Source: Ophioceras dolichostomum
Lineage: Eukaryota > Ascomycota > Sordariomycetes > Magnaporthales > Ophioceraceae
Length of the DNA stretch: 64,000 bases
Assembly (NCBI GenBank): GCA_003049485.1
Contig: PYST01000133.1
Coordinates: forward strand, 34,576-98,575
Direction of reading: 5' to 3'
The position numbers and the translations under genes are program-made. This document shows positions 10,889 through 22,976 of the stretch, piece by piece. Position 1 is the stretch's first letter. The number at the start of each line of letters is the position of its first letter. Below the pieces are notes generated by a model. It was not told the DNA's origin, searched no databases, and saw nothing but the letters and a program-made list of their open reading frames with translations.

Positions 10889-11756
10889 TCAGCCGGCGAT
10901 GATCTCGTACCATGGGACATTAAGCGTTCGGTTCTCAGCGGGACATTCCGCGGTGTCGAGGCGGTAGACCTCCCCTTCTTTCCAATTATCGTTCAGCCAC
11001 TCCATGGTTTGGCAGTGGAGCGAGGCTGTGACGTTTCCCTTGGCTTGAAAGGAGAGGCTGATTAATGGAGAGAAGGAGTAAAGGAACTGTTAGTAAATAT
11101 GCCAGACGGGACAACGTGGTGGGCTGGAGGGGCAAAGGGGCGAGGGAGTTTCGGGCAGAGAAAGGGGGGNNNNNNNNNNNNNNNNNNNNNNNNNNNNGAA
11201 CAACTCACTGTTGAGCCTTGCCAGTACAAACCCAACTCTGCTTCACATCCACGACATCCCTCCGCTTGTCATACCGGAACCACGTGAGTCCAGGGCCTTG
11301 GTCGTCCTTTCCGTCTCCCTCCTGATCGCAGGTGTACCAGGTCTCGCCGTAGAAGAACTCGGTCGGGGTGGAGCTGGAGCCGCTACAGACAGCCTTGTAC
11401 GGCAGGGCGGGGTTCGCCACGACGAACTCGACGTCTCCGTGCGCGATCCAGCTGTCCTCGCGGCCGGGGACCATCATCTGAGAGGCCGACCAGTAGTAGA
11501 AGCCGGAGATCCCGACGCCGGGAGACGAAAAGCTCCAGTCGCTACAGGTGCAGTTCGCGCCCTCGGCTGTGCAGTCTTTAGGCTGACGGGGGAGGAGTGT
11601 CTTGATGGCATGATCAAAGCGTTGTTGATGGGGTCGGTCGAGAGTTGACGTGGTTGCCGCCGTGGTCGCTGTAGGGAGGGCGAGAGTTGGTACGAGGAGG
11701 GTGACGACGCTGAGGAGGGGGAGGAGGTTGGACAGGAGATGACGCATTTTGGCCAT
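10889..11756 (-). CDS. secreted eight-cysteine protein, two exons across an assembly gap
   Basis: Exon 1 is 11756-11209 and exon 2 is 11057-10889. The donor is a perfect GTGAGT at 11208-11203 and the acceptor is TTAATCAG ending at 11058. The phases agree (2 to 2) and the joined CDS is 717 nt, 238 residues. Without the splice the frame would stop inside the donor and lose 56 residues that contain two cysteines. A signal peptide covers residues 1-27 (hydrophobic core LLPLLSVVTLLVPTLA). Cys lie at 62, 69, 71, 124, 143, 177, 198 and 221, enough for four disulfides; N191 and N225 are glycosylation sequons. It resembles fungal small secreted proteins or effectors in layout, but I do not recognise a named family. 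A start at the second Met (11747) is equally possible. Confidence 0.72.
11170..11197. other. 28-base run of N inside an intron
   Basis: Assembly gap following a run of G, lying wholly in the intron of the secreted-protein gene. The intron is 151 bases as assembled, Ns included; the true length is unknown. Confidence 0.95.
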
Positions 11757-14431
11757 CGTTGAGGTATCGTTTGTGCGTCTGCTTGCTGGTTGTTTGTGCC
11801 CGGTTGATATTCTAAGAATGGTCGGTTGCCTTGATGAGAAGTCAGTCAAATGTGGTTGGTTAAGCCGCAGAGATCTGGCAATCCAGTGTCGAGGCTGGGA
11901 AACCGAAATACTTGGTGCGGGCGACGAGGGATGGAAGGAGCAACAAAGACGGCAGCCACGATGGGGTGCTTTGCCGCATTTTATATGCCCACACCAGGAA
12001 ACAACAGAACAGCACATACAGTGTCACTGAACGCGACAGGCCGTAGTCCTAATCACCCATTGGCCTTGCTACGGGACATGCAAGAAGAGTCAATGTTGCG
12101 GTGATTCTCGAAACTCCATCCATGAGACAGGGTGTATGTAGGTTATCTGTCTGCTTCTTGCTATGTACCCAAGTTGATAGGAATCACGATCAGAGTTTCC
12201 ATGACGAGATGTTCTAAAGCTCTGGGTGATTGCTGCTCGCTCACACCGCGAGAGACATGGATGGAGGAATTGACAGAGTTCTGTCCAAAGTGAGCAAGAA
12301 TCTCTAATCATCCGTGTTGCCAACCCTCGACGAGGATCTTATCAACACCCCGTCGCCCGCTCCTGCTCCCGCTCCCGCTACCTACTACTTATCACGACTG
12401 CAAAGTTTCGTTTGCTCTGGACCGTCTTCTGTCGCCTCACAAGACGGGACTAGTCTCCGCTAGAACAAGCCATTGGTATTGTGGAAATGCTTCCGTACAT
12501 CACAGCATTGCGTAGTCACATCCATAATGACCGGCAGGCCGGTAGATCAGGCCGCCCTACGCAACAACGACGGGAGCAGTGCCAGGTCATCCCGCGGAGC
12601 AACGGCTCTCGCTCCTGTGCCCGTCGAACATTCACCGCCATGCGATATACATGCGGGCTTCTGTCCCGGCCGGGAGGGAGTTCGTGTTTCTCAGACTCCG
12701 GAGCGACATTCTGTGGCAGGCGATCGTGAGAGCTCCATTCGGCCAGCCAGCGTTGCAAGTGCAACGGGCCATGCATCATCTGTCAGGTCGCGCGGGGCCG
12801 CCCGCCATTGCATTTTCGAGCAACTTCGAGGAAGCCTAAAGACGCAACGGGCAAAAAAGGTATGGCTGTACAATCCGGATCATCCGAAAGCGGTGACGTG
12901 ACATTCCTAACTTTTCCCAGAGAGAAGGGCGTTTTTGTGTGGGTGCTCAAACGACGCCATCAACAACACGAATCTCTGGCACACACGGCCGATCTCTGAT
13001 CTGATATCCGTGTCTTTTGAGTCCGTCTTGAGACCCAGGATGGTAAAGACGGCAGATACGAGAAACAGGAAGGCAACCACTCGGGATCAACCAACAGGTG
13101 CTGGTATCTAGGTTCCCCGCTTGGACATGGTGGGCTCGTATCCGCCTATTCTTCTCGACATGTCGTGGCGATGGACGCGGTGAAGGACATATAGTATATA
13201 GAGAGATCAGCGAGAGCACAGCACACCGATCACAGACGCATACGCACGCGGAGATGTCCACAAGGGAGGCGGCAGCACCAAATATCCTCCGCCAGCCGAG
13301 ACATCGCCGGCAGACGGTCGCGTCGTACTGTCCCCTGATACACCAACCGAGCTTTTCTAGATGGAGCGTTGCCGCCTTCCGCAGAGGACGAAGGAGCAAC
13401 TCAAGATGATTTCTGGTCCAATCCTAGAGCACAGGTGTTCAACGACATTCGCAAAAATGTCGGCATAGAACCTCCCACCGATCATAGAAGAGATCTTGGA
13501 TAATTATACAAGATTCTGCGACGAAGGTCGGCTCCCTCCTTAGGTATCCATCTTGCGTCCAAGCGAATCAGCATGGTGTGGTAATCATCAGAATGCAGAT
13601 CTGATGATTGACTCCAATCGTCAATCCGCCCCTTGATGATCATCAAATCTTCATCAACATGCACCCCAACCAAGAATGCAACCGATCTGGCTGATGAAAG
13701 GGTATTCTAGAACGGGCCGTCACCGCTGATGGCAAATCCCCCAAGCAAAATCGATGCCACCGATATGAGGGATCTAAAGACATTTCCTCTTGTTTGCTTT
13801 CAGAAGCACGCTTCACCTGACCGCCCACTCTATCCCATTGATGTGTTGGCAAGGGTATAATCACTCCCTTCCTTCCCCTGACCTTATTTTCCTCGCCAGT
13901 TGGCGGACATGGAGAATACAAAGAAGCCAAATACAAGAACGAAAGACACACAAGGTGAGCGGAACAAGTAGATGGATGACTGGGCGACTGTTATGTGAGT
14001 GTTGACGGGGCAGGGAGAAAACGTGCGGCCACCACAACAACCACCAACCACTTCGATTCTGGCTGGTCTGGTTGCGGTACACCGCGAGATCGCCGCTCGC
14101 TCGCCCGCCCGCTCGCTCGCCTCCGCTCGATTCGCCGGTAGAACTACACACGACTTTCTCATTCTCCATCATCCCCTCCCTCAGCGTCCGTTCCCAGCCA
14201 GTTACTTTCTCGCTTCCCATTCCCGCTTGAACCATGCGCTATCCGGTATAGATCCCCCCCAAACCACCCAATCCCATCTGTCTATGACGATGCTTTCCCA
14301 GTAAAACCCGAGACAGGACAAAAGAAAAGAGAGAACGGTGAAATGACATCCACCCCATCCAATGGATCTCGTCCCAGACCACGCCATGCCTCCAGGCACG
14401 CACTCCATCCGCTCGGGAACACCACCCTACC
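11757..14431. other. 2.7 kb spacer
   Basis: Upstream region of the secreted-protein gene and 3' flank of the kinase gene. Overlapping frames at 12473-12901 and 13098-13409 are open on both strands and show no family. Nothing else recognised. Confidence 0.35.
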
Positions 14432-17018
14432 TCACGCACCACCACCACCACCACCACCCCCCTCCTCCTCATCCAACGGCTCAACCCTCACCAAAATCTC
14501 CTCCAACAAGCCCTCCAAAAACGTGCCCACGTCCTTCCCCATCCCCACCGGCTCGGCCTTATCATGGAAGTCGATCTCCTTACAGACGTGCGCGAGCTTG
14601 TACACCAGCTTCCGTATCTTGTCGTGCGCCGCCTCCGCGCGCTGCTGCCTCGGCGTCGGCGGCGGCGGCCCACCAACGTGAGGCTGGAGGGACCTGCCGG
14701 GGGGCAGGCTCTGGATGAGCTGCTGCAGCCGGATCTGCCGTCGCTTGAGCGCCTCCTCAAGGGCGGGGAAGATCACGTCGTTGAGCGCGTCCAGGTCGCC
14801 GTTAGCGGGCGCGGGCGCGGGGGTGGGCCATGATGAGGGGGTGGCTGAAGAGGAGGAGGAGGAGGATGGTTGTTGTTGTGGCTGTTGTGGTGGTAGTGAT
14901 GATGTTGGTAATGGTTGCTGTTGGAGAGGTGTTGGTGGCAGTGATGGTTGTTGTTGCCGCGATTGTGATGATGATTGTGGCAGCTGTTGCTGGCTCGGCG
15001 CCTTTTGCAGCTGAGATTGTGCTTGATGTGGTGGCGGCAATGGCTTCTGCTGGTGCAGTCCTTGCTGCTGCTGCTGCTGCTGTTGCTGCCCTCCTCCCCG
15101 GTATGGTGGGATCTCGGGCAGCTTGAACGCGTTCACTCTACTTGAGGGGTGGTATTGGAGTTCTGGTGCCAAGCCGACCTTGGATACTATTCTCCTCTTG
15201 CCCTCTTCAGGCCGGTCCTGGATGTGGGCTCCGAGATTCATCATGCCCACGTCGCGTTGCAGCTGCTCCTGCAACTGGCGATCGTAATCTGGCGAGTGGC
15301 CGCCGGACGACGAGGTGGCCGCCGGATGGAACACTGATGTGCCGGATGCCCTAGGCGTCTCCGGCGCAAACGACGACTTGCTAGGCGAGCCGGGGGGGGC
15401 GCCTGCGACCGGCTTCCGCTGGGGGCTGATCTGTCTCGACGTCCCTGTTGGGCCGGCGCCAACGTTCGCGTTCGACGAGCTGCCCTTGACCGTGTCGCGG
15501 TCTCGATCCAGGAACGAGGCCTTTGTGGGGCTCTCGACGGCAGACTTTGCAGCAGGAGCAGCAGCAGCAGCCACCGCGCGGGGGTTAGCGGCGGCCTGGT
15601 CCAGGGGATTTAAGCCCGGGCGATGGACGACGTTACCACGTTCGCCGACCAGACGCACCGTGCCAAAATCCCACATGTCCTCGTTCACCGCCGCCTGCTC
15701 ACCGGCGCCAGCCGTGCCCGACGCCCCGCCGCCGTGGGGGTCATCGTCGTCCGCCTCGTCCTCGCTCCCCGACTTATGGGTCGCGGCCCAGCGGCTGTGG
15801 CGCTCGATCAGCTCCGTCAGGTAGCTTGTCTTCTTCGCGCGGCGGATGAAGGCGTGTCCGAGCAGCTCGCGGGCACCTGGCCGGTCCTTAGGGTCGCGCT
15901 GCAAACAAGACTCGATGAAGTCTTTGAAAGCCTTGGTGAAGTTGCCCTCCAGGCGTGGTGGGGGGTTCTTGGGAATGAGGAACAAGACCTTCATCGGATG
16001 GATGTCGGCGTATGGCGGCTCCCCGTTCGCCAGTTCTAGCGCGGTGATCCCTAGCGACCAGATGTCGGCCTTGTGGTCGTAGCCGGACTGCTTGATGACT
16101 TCCGGCGCCATCCAGAAGGGGGTGCCAACAAACGTGTTCTTCTTGGTCATTGTAGCGCTGAGCTGGCCCGAAACGCCGAAGTCTGCAAGCTTTACTTGTC
16201 CGTTGGCGCTGAGGAGCACGTTGGCCGCTGTGACAGGTTAGCTTGGCACCAGCATCACCAGGTCCTGCCCCTTCTCCCGTATTCTTCCCCACGTTCCGTC
16301 CCTTGGCGTCTACTTCTTGGCCCACCATCCGCAACCTAGGCACGTACATAGCGGGCCACGACAGCGGGCAAGGGGATGTAGGTTGGGTAGATGCCAGGCC
16401 AAGGCATGCCATCAGTTCTTACCTTTGACGTCTCTGTGTAACTTCTTGTCTGAATGGAGGTAGTCCAGGCCCAACAAGAGTTCCCGCACGATGATGGCAA
16501 TGTATTCCTCTCCGATCAAGCCAGGCTTCATGAGGTCCGCACAGCTCCCACCGGAGCAGAACTCCATGACGATCCATAGCTCGGCACCCTTGGCATAGGA
16601 GCCGTAGTACTTGGTTACATACGGCGACTGGAGCTCTGACAAGATGGCGATCTCCTGGATGATGTCCTCGACCTCGTCCTCGGCGCTTTCTATGTCGATG
16701 ATCTTTATCGCAACCGCTTGTCCCGTCCGCTTGTCGACCCTAACCCAAAATGGAACAAACGCGTAAGTCTTCGAGCTCCAGACACTTTGGGAGGGGAGGC
16801 CATGGTTGGTGGGCGAATGGAGGGGGACAGGGAGGGAGATGGGCCGTACCCCTTGTAGACCTTTCCGAAGCTTCCACCACCTATTGGTCAGGGTCAGCAG
16901 CCTGATCAGTCTCGACTGGGGAGCACCCGCACGCACCGATGCAATATTCCTTGGTATATAGCAGTTCCGGGTCGAGCAACCCTTCCGCATCTTCGTAGTC
17001 TCGATCCCTGTCCGCCAT
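14432..17018 (-). CDS. germinal-centre (STE20-type, GCK-III) protein kinase, Nak1/MST-1-like
   Basis: Four exons: 17018-16937, 16880-16850, 16739-16423 and 16227-14432. All introns are GT-AG with matching phases, giving 2226 nt, 741 residues. The kinase domain starts near residue 22: the Gly loop CIGGGSFGKVYKG spans two splice sites, then the catalytic Lys50 (VAIK), HRD at 139-141 with the STE20 signature DVKAANVLLS, DFG 159-161, GTPFWMAPEV and the SLGITALELANGEPPY helix. A long Gln/Pro/Ser-rich linker follows, with a poly-Gln run coded by CAG repeats (about 15059-15086). A conserved C-terminal helical segment (about 640-725, LNDVIFPALEEALKRRQ) matches fungal Nak1/MST-1 kinases. In related fungi these kinases act with NDR kinase pathways in polarity and septation. 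SID-1-like identity is less likely because of this C-terminus. Confidence 0.9.
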
Positions 17019-19570
17019 GATTTCGGTCGGCGGTGTGCGGCGAGCAATTGATCGAGCGACGAGCGGCCGGCGAGAGGAGAAGAGGTCTGGCGACTGTTCT
17101 AGAGGGTACGTAGGGTCGGCGACTGGCTCGGGGAGGAGCGGCGGCGGCAGAGGGCAGGTAGGGATGTCGTCGTCGCGGTCGATGTGGTAGTGGTTCGAGG
17201 GCAGCGCAGATGCGCCACAAAAACGAGTGCAGCTCGCGACCGCGGGAAATGCAAAATATCCCTACTGGTTAAGGGAGAAACAGAAAAGCTAATTCCACGT
17301 AGTTCGGCAAGGATGACTGGTTTAGAAAGCGGCCCGGGCGTGCGTGGAGGGAGGGGGCGAGCGGGAAACTGGCGTTGGCAGTCCGGAACGGCGAAATTAG
17401 CAGGTTTTTGGGAGGCGACGGCACGGGGAAACGATCAAATACAGTCGCGAATCCAGTGGCAGTGAGCCAGGCGAAAAGCAACAAACAAGCAAGGATGGAC
17501 TTGGCCGGAGAACAGACCAGACCAGACTATATCAGAAAAGAAAATAGTGAAAGGAGCGAAAAGAAGGAATGCTACAGATCTTTAAATGAGTGCGTGCGTG
17601 TGTGAGACGGCGGAAGTGGGCAAACGAAGGCCAACAACAGTGGACGTTTATTATGCCGACCTCACTGGTGGTGTTTGGGCGGTAAGACAAAATGTCCCGT
17701 TGTCGTCGACATCGTGGCTACCTACCCCTCTCTCAGCGCAATGTCTCCCCCCTCATTCACCGCTGACAGGGGTCGAGTCTCAGCACATCCAGGTCCTTCG
17801 TCTCCGAGTTTACAGCACGCTCGCACAGCGATAGCATCAAGGATGCTCTCGAGTTAATTTTTTTGTTCTTCGGTGGAACAGGAGCCAACCATTGGGACTG
17901 ATTGCCCTGGCTGGGACGAATGTAGCGCAACAGAAGAAGCGTGGGACCAAACGAACAAGGGTGGGAAAGCGCCTCCTTCCAGAAAATCTCCCCTGCTCGC
18001 ATCTCAACTCGCACAAAGTGGGCTTGCGTCTACTTGCCAATTCGAGAACCCGCGGGATGGACGTGGTGAGGGGAGGGGTCACCTGGGAGAGAGCTGATTT
18101 CACGTTGCAGCTGACGGCCGCCCAATGAGAAGCCAGAGGACCCCTCGAATCCGGTCCGTCCCCCGATCCCAGACCCTTGAAGGGCTGAACCTCAGGCATG
18201 CCAGACACACTGGACAGCAGCTCGCCAGCTCATCCATCCACCCCTTCCACGCCAAAATTGCCATCCATCAGCCCTGGCGGCGGCGCCTGGGCGATCAAAT
18301 CTGGAAGCACGTTTTTTCAATCAATTGATCAATACCACTCTGTTCGCCTATCGTTGGTGACGAGACGGACTATCCGGAATGACGAGTGTGTATTACGCGC
18401 AGCATCCCCGTGCGGGAATTGCAGGGGGGTGCGCCCGCCTTGTCTCCTGCCCAGAGAACGTGGGATGTCCAAGTGGGATTTTGGGTTCCCTGAAAGATAT
18501 GCTGGTGCCCGCTAAAAATCCAGGCACCGTTTCAAGGTTAAGTTGGTGGGATCCCTTGATTGGTGGCTGTCAACCAACCCCTTTCCCACTAGCCATGCAT
18601 CCAGCATCAGCTCCAGCGAAAACTTATAGCACGGAGAAGGACTCTGCATTGCTCCAAATCCGTAGGTACATGACATTGACCCCCATCCTACACACCGCTC
18701 ACCTCGCATCCATCCTCTGGCGTGGCCATCATTGGCGACGGATGTACGGGACACTACACGGGAGCTTCAATGGTGAACATCGGGTGAGTCACAGCCCTGC
18801 AAATCGGTGACAGCCTCTCGACGAGGACATCATGGGCATTTACGCATAGGCAACAGCAGGCATCGAGGAAGAGAGGACGATGAATCACTGGGAGAAGAGG
18901 GCTCGTTCTCGTGGCCCACACGCGTCTGCATATCTCGGCAAGTGAGCAATGAAAGAAACAAAAGACAAGCATGGAAGTTGGAGCATACTGGAGTACAGAC
19001 TAGCTCAGCGTCGAAGGGGTTGATGGGGCAGGAACAAGCCAATCCCCTACGCAACACCACGTCCAATCCCTCCATCCATCCCCTCTCCCCCTGATATGGA
19101 CGTCCTTGTGTAAGCGCACAGGCACACACATTGGAGATAAGGAGGCCTGAAGAATAAAGAAGTGTCATTATCGTGACTGCGAGGTGCAATCTCCATCCAT
19201 CCAGCCAGACAGCCATCCGGCCTCTTAACGCCTCCACGGTCCACGCCCGATTCCATCCATCCCACTCTGGCTCCTAACTCGTAGACGACCAAGCTCAATG
19301 AATGTGCGAAAACTACCTATGAATGTGTAAAGAGACAGATAGGAGCGTGCGTGTCCGAGCGAGCACGAGGCAATATTAACGCTTCCGCGTCGTTGTGATC
19401 CCAAAGGAGAGACAAATCACAGAACGCCACAGGGGGAGGAAAAAGGAAAAGCCCTCTAGAACCAATCACAGTCATACTTGTCCACCGAGGGAGACCCCAC
19501 TCCTTTCGTCCTCCATTCCCATCTCCATCTCCGTCTTCACACTGCTGTGCTGCTGCTAAGTCAAACAAAC
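17019..19570. other. 2.5 kb spacer
   Basis: 5' region of the kinase gene, then the 3' side of the UBX gene. It contains dispersed ATCCATCC-type repeats (for example 19068-19082 and 19192-19215). Frames at 18198-18810 and 18830-19237 lack family features. No gene supported. Confidence 0.4.
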
Positions 19571-21593
19571 TCAGTGCCCGATAAACTCCACAGCCAGCGT
19601 GGACTGCTTGATCCCCGCTCCCTCGATCGTCTGCTCCAGATCGTCAATGAGGTCCACACCCTGCGGCATCCTCTTGAGCTCGAACTCGACGCCCCTCCGC
19701 CCCTCGTCGCCGCCCAGCGGCTCGGCCTTGAGCCACTCGTACACCCTGCGCACGGGGTCCTGCGCGTTGAACCGGCGGATCACCCGGCCCCCGGGGTGCA
19801 TGAACTGGATGCGCGTCACTCCCGGCCCCGCGGGCGGCTCCTCGTGCGGCCTGTCGGACGCGATCCTGGCCCAGGCCGACTGCGTCGCCGGCGCCGGCGC
19901 AGAGCCTCCTGCAGCAGCAGTTTCGCTCGGGGCGGTGGCAGAAGGCGGGAGCGCCACCCGCGTCAGCTGATCCGGATCGATGACCCCTGGCCTCCTAGAC
20001 GAGGACGACTCGTCAGATCCGGACTCCCCTCCTCCTTCACTACCGCCACCTCCACCTCCACCACCACCACCACCACCCCCACCGCCCGACGCAGCAAGGC
20101 TGTTCTGCAGCGCCATCTCCAGCATCTCCTCCTCAGTCATGCGATCGACATCCACCACCTTCGGCTGCGGCGCCCTCGCCGTCGCGACCGGGTTCTTGCC
20201 CTCGAACTTGTACCTGCTCAGAAACCCCCTCAGCTCCGCCGCGAACCCCGGCCCCGTCGACGGGCAGTCCGTCCCGCTCCACACCTTCATCTGCTCGCCC
20301 GTGCGCGGGTCCACCACGGACACGTGCGGGTAGTTGTTGATATTGTGCTGCTGGTTCGCCATGTACAGGTGGATGTACGTCTGCGCGAGGCGCTCGTCCT
20401 TGGAGTACTGCAGGAACAAAAACCGCTCGCGCACCAGCTCCTGCACCTCGGCGTCCTTCCACACGTCGCGGTTCAGCATCTGGCACTTGAAGTCCGTCAG
20501 GTCCTGCAGGTTGACCAGGATCCACTTCTTCTGGTCCTTCCCCTCCTCGCGCGTGTCGTCCCAGCTGAGGTGCGTGATAAGCTCGTGCGGCGGGCGGAAG
20601 AGCTCCGCGAGGCGCCGGGAGGTGCTCGATGGGGGCCCGCTTCCGCTGCCGAGGTCGAGGGGCTCGCCGTCCCAGACGGACTGTGAGAATGGGTTGGGTC
20701 GGGCACGGGCTGTGTGAGGGAGGGGACAAGGTGATGGTAATTTGTTAGCTGTGGGCGAGTAGCGAAGAGCAAGGGTGGGGGATTGAACAGTTCTGAGAGC
20801 GAAGGACCAGGATCCGTAGTATACTAGCCCACATACCATTCCGTAATTGTCGTTGACGACGAAGCTCTGCCATCCACGCCGCCGCATCTTCCGAATCGTC
20901 CTCGTCGTAGCCGTGTGGCATTCCCGGATACCCGCCGGAGGGCGCGACCAGCGTCTCCGTAGTCCGCGCGATAGGCGCCCGCACATCGTCGTCATCGCCG
21001 CCGACGTCCAGCGGGCCGGGCAAGCCACCAGCGCCTCTAGCGCCAGCGCTGGCGCCGCCAGAGTACATCTCCTCCTGAAGCTTCCGGGCAAACTCCGCAT
21101 CCTCGTCCTCTTGGGCTGAGCGGGCGGCAATAGTGGCCGCAACGGCGTCGTCGTCGCTATCGCCCAGGTTTCCGTCGAAGCGGCCGGGGGTGCCGGTCAT
21201 CTGCACGTCGCCGCCGCCGTCGTCGTCATCGTCGTCGTCGCTATCGATGTGGATGACGCCGCTCTCGTCCTCGCGACCGGCTCGTGTTGTGATCGTCGAT
21301 CGTCCTGTGGTGGCGCCGCCGGCGACATATGGTGGGGGGTTTCCAGCAACAGACGCGCCGAACGCTCCGGCGGGGGAGGCTGCGGAGGCGGCGCCGGGCA
21401 AGGCGGCGCCGGGCACGACGGCGGTGGCGGCGGTGGCGGCTGGTCTCAGGGAGTTGACGACGTCCGGGTTGTCGAAGAAGAGCGCGCACGCCTGGCCGAC
21501 GTCGCCGTTTGTGAGCTGGAGGAGTCCGCGGGCGATCTCGTCTGAGACGCCCGTGATGTCCATCAGGCTCGCCGTGTTTCCATCGTCGTCCAT
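19571..21593 (-). CDS. UBA-UAS-UIM-UBX protein (Ubx5/UBXD7 type), Cdc48 cofactor
   Basis: Two exons, 21593-20837 and 20709-19571, with a GTATGT..CACACAG intron of 127 nt. The CDS is 1896 nt, 631 residues. A UBA-like domain lies at 1-50 (LMDITGVSDEIARGLLQLTN, then CALFFDNPDVV). A disordered acidic region follows, then a UAS thioredoxin-like domain at about 286-423 (DWx-type block KKWILVNLQDLTDFKCQMLN, and NNYPHVSVVDPRTGE). A UIM lies near 445 (EEEMLEMALQNSL), then a run of Gly coded by GGN repeats (about 20045-20090), and a C-terminal UBX domain (about 545-631, RIQFMHPGGRVIRRF). This full domain order is that of yeast Ubx5 and human UBXN7, which link Cdc48/p97 to ubiquitylated substrates and cullin ligases. 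Its upstream neighbour encodes the proteasome adaptor Ecm29. Confidence 0.93.
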
Positions 21594-22976
21594 CTTTGAC
21601 CAGCTCGAGTCTGCGGGGCTCGCAGCTCGAGGGGCAAACAGGGCAAGCTATCGAGCAAGAAAATACGGGTTTTCCCGGAAATATGGTAGCGGGTTCGCCG
21701 TGCAAGAAAGTCTTTCGGGAATAAGTGGTGTGCTACTTGCTGTGAAGGGTGAAAACTCTGGTGGGGGAGGGGTAAAAAAAAAGGAAGAAGAAACCTATGC
21801 TTGAGAATGGTGAGGTGTTTGGAGGTTGGAAGATTTGGAGAGCTCCGAAGCGGCTGGCTTCGCCCTGAGAAGGGATGCGGCGCTCCCAGGTTGCCAACCT
21901 GTGACGCAACGAGGCTGCCCCACCACACAACCTCCAGGCTGGTCTGTGCAGCACGCCAAAACACGTGACGGTTGAACACTCTCAGCTCCGCCAGCAATGA
22001 CCCAAGGACAGCTTTGATCAGTTAAGTCAGTAGTCTAGGAAATAGGATATGAGATTCGAGCCGACTAAATCGCTTGAACCTCAAGATACCAGCGTTTGTC
22101 GTTGCTGTTCACAAGTAGCAGGGCCGTTCAGTGTTATGTTGAGCGGCCGGTAGGTAGCTGGCCAAAGTGGGTCAACACCAACTCAAAGCCCACCAACAAC
22201 CGTTCGCCACGCCATCAGAGCAACCCGATACCGCGTTAATGGCAAATGTTTGGAGATCCAGGCGCCCATGCCTCGTGGAATTTGGCGCGCACGTCACTAC
22301 CTACCTCAATGGCACTTCCATATTTCAGGAGTAGGAGGTGTTATCGATCACCGCGATTCAATTGTGGTCGTAGGCGAGGACGGCGCATCGAGGCGTCTGG
22401 TGTGTCGAGTGGCTGTCAGTGCGCTTCATCGCGTTCGGGATGCCTGGATTGGAGCCTGCATGGGAGCGTGCCCAACCTCTTCTCATCCCACATCCTCTCG
22501 CCAATATCCTCAACTCTGGGAAGGATAAAAAAAGAATTCCGGCAGGGCCTGTCTTTTTGTTTGTGGCTTGTTTGTGGCATGTTTTGTGGCTTGTTTGACG
22601 ACCAGCGTTCTTCTGGGGGTATTTCTGCTGTCAATTTTTGTCTCCAGGGAGAGGACCAGAAAAACACAAGGATTTCGCTGTGGGACACCAAGGAGCATCA
22701 TGGAAGCAGAAGAAGCATCTGGCATCAACGAATAAACCTGTTGTCAACCGAGGTGCCTAATAAGAGTAGACGTGCGCAAAAGCCACCTAGTATCCATATC
22801 TAAAGAACTCCACGCCGGCACCAACGCGATAAGCTTCATTTAGTAAAGAGAAAGAATCCCCGCCGACTCATGTATGCATGTACCAGAGACTCCTCTACCA
22901 CTCCTCTATGCTGCTTTTCCTCCTATCCGTAACCGAATCCTCTCCGTAGAGAGCATCTCCAGCTCATCTCGTTCTC
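21594..22976. other. 1.4 kb spacer
   Basis: 5' region of the UBX gene and 3' region of ECM29. A CACGTG lies near 21963. Two overlapping plus-strand frames (22246-22803 and 22250-22528) begin near possible ATGs, but I recognise no family and found no supporting splice structure. Confidence 0.35.

Noticed and set aside
19478..20686. Plus-strand frame of 402 codons over the UBX gene
   Set aside because: Arg/Leu/His-rich antisense shadow of UAS and UBX coding sequence.
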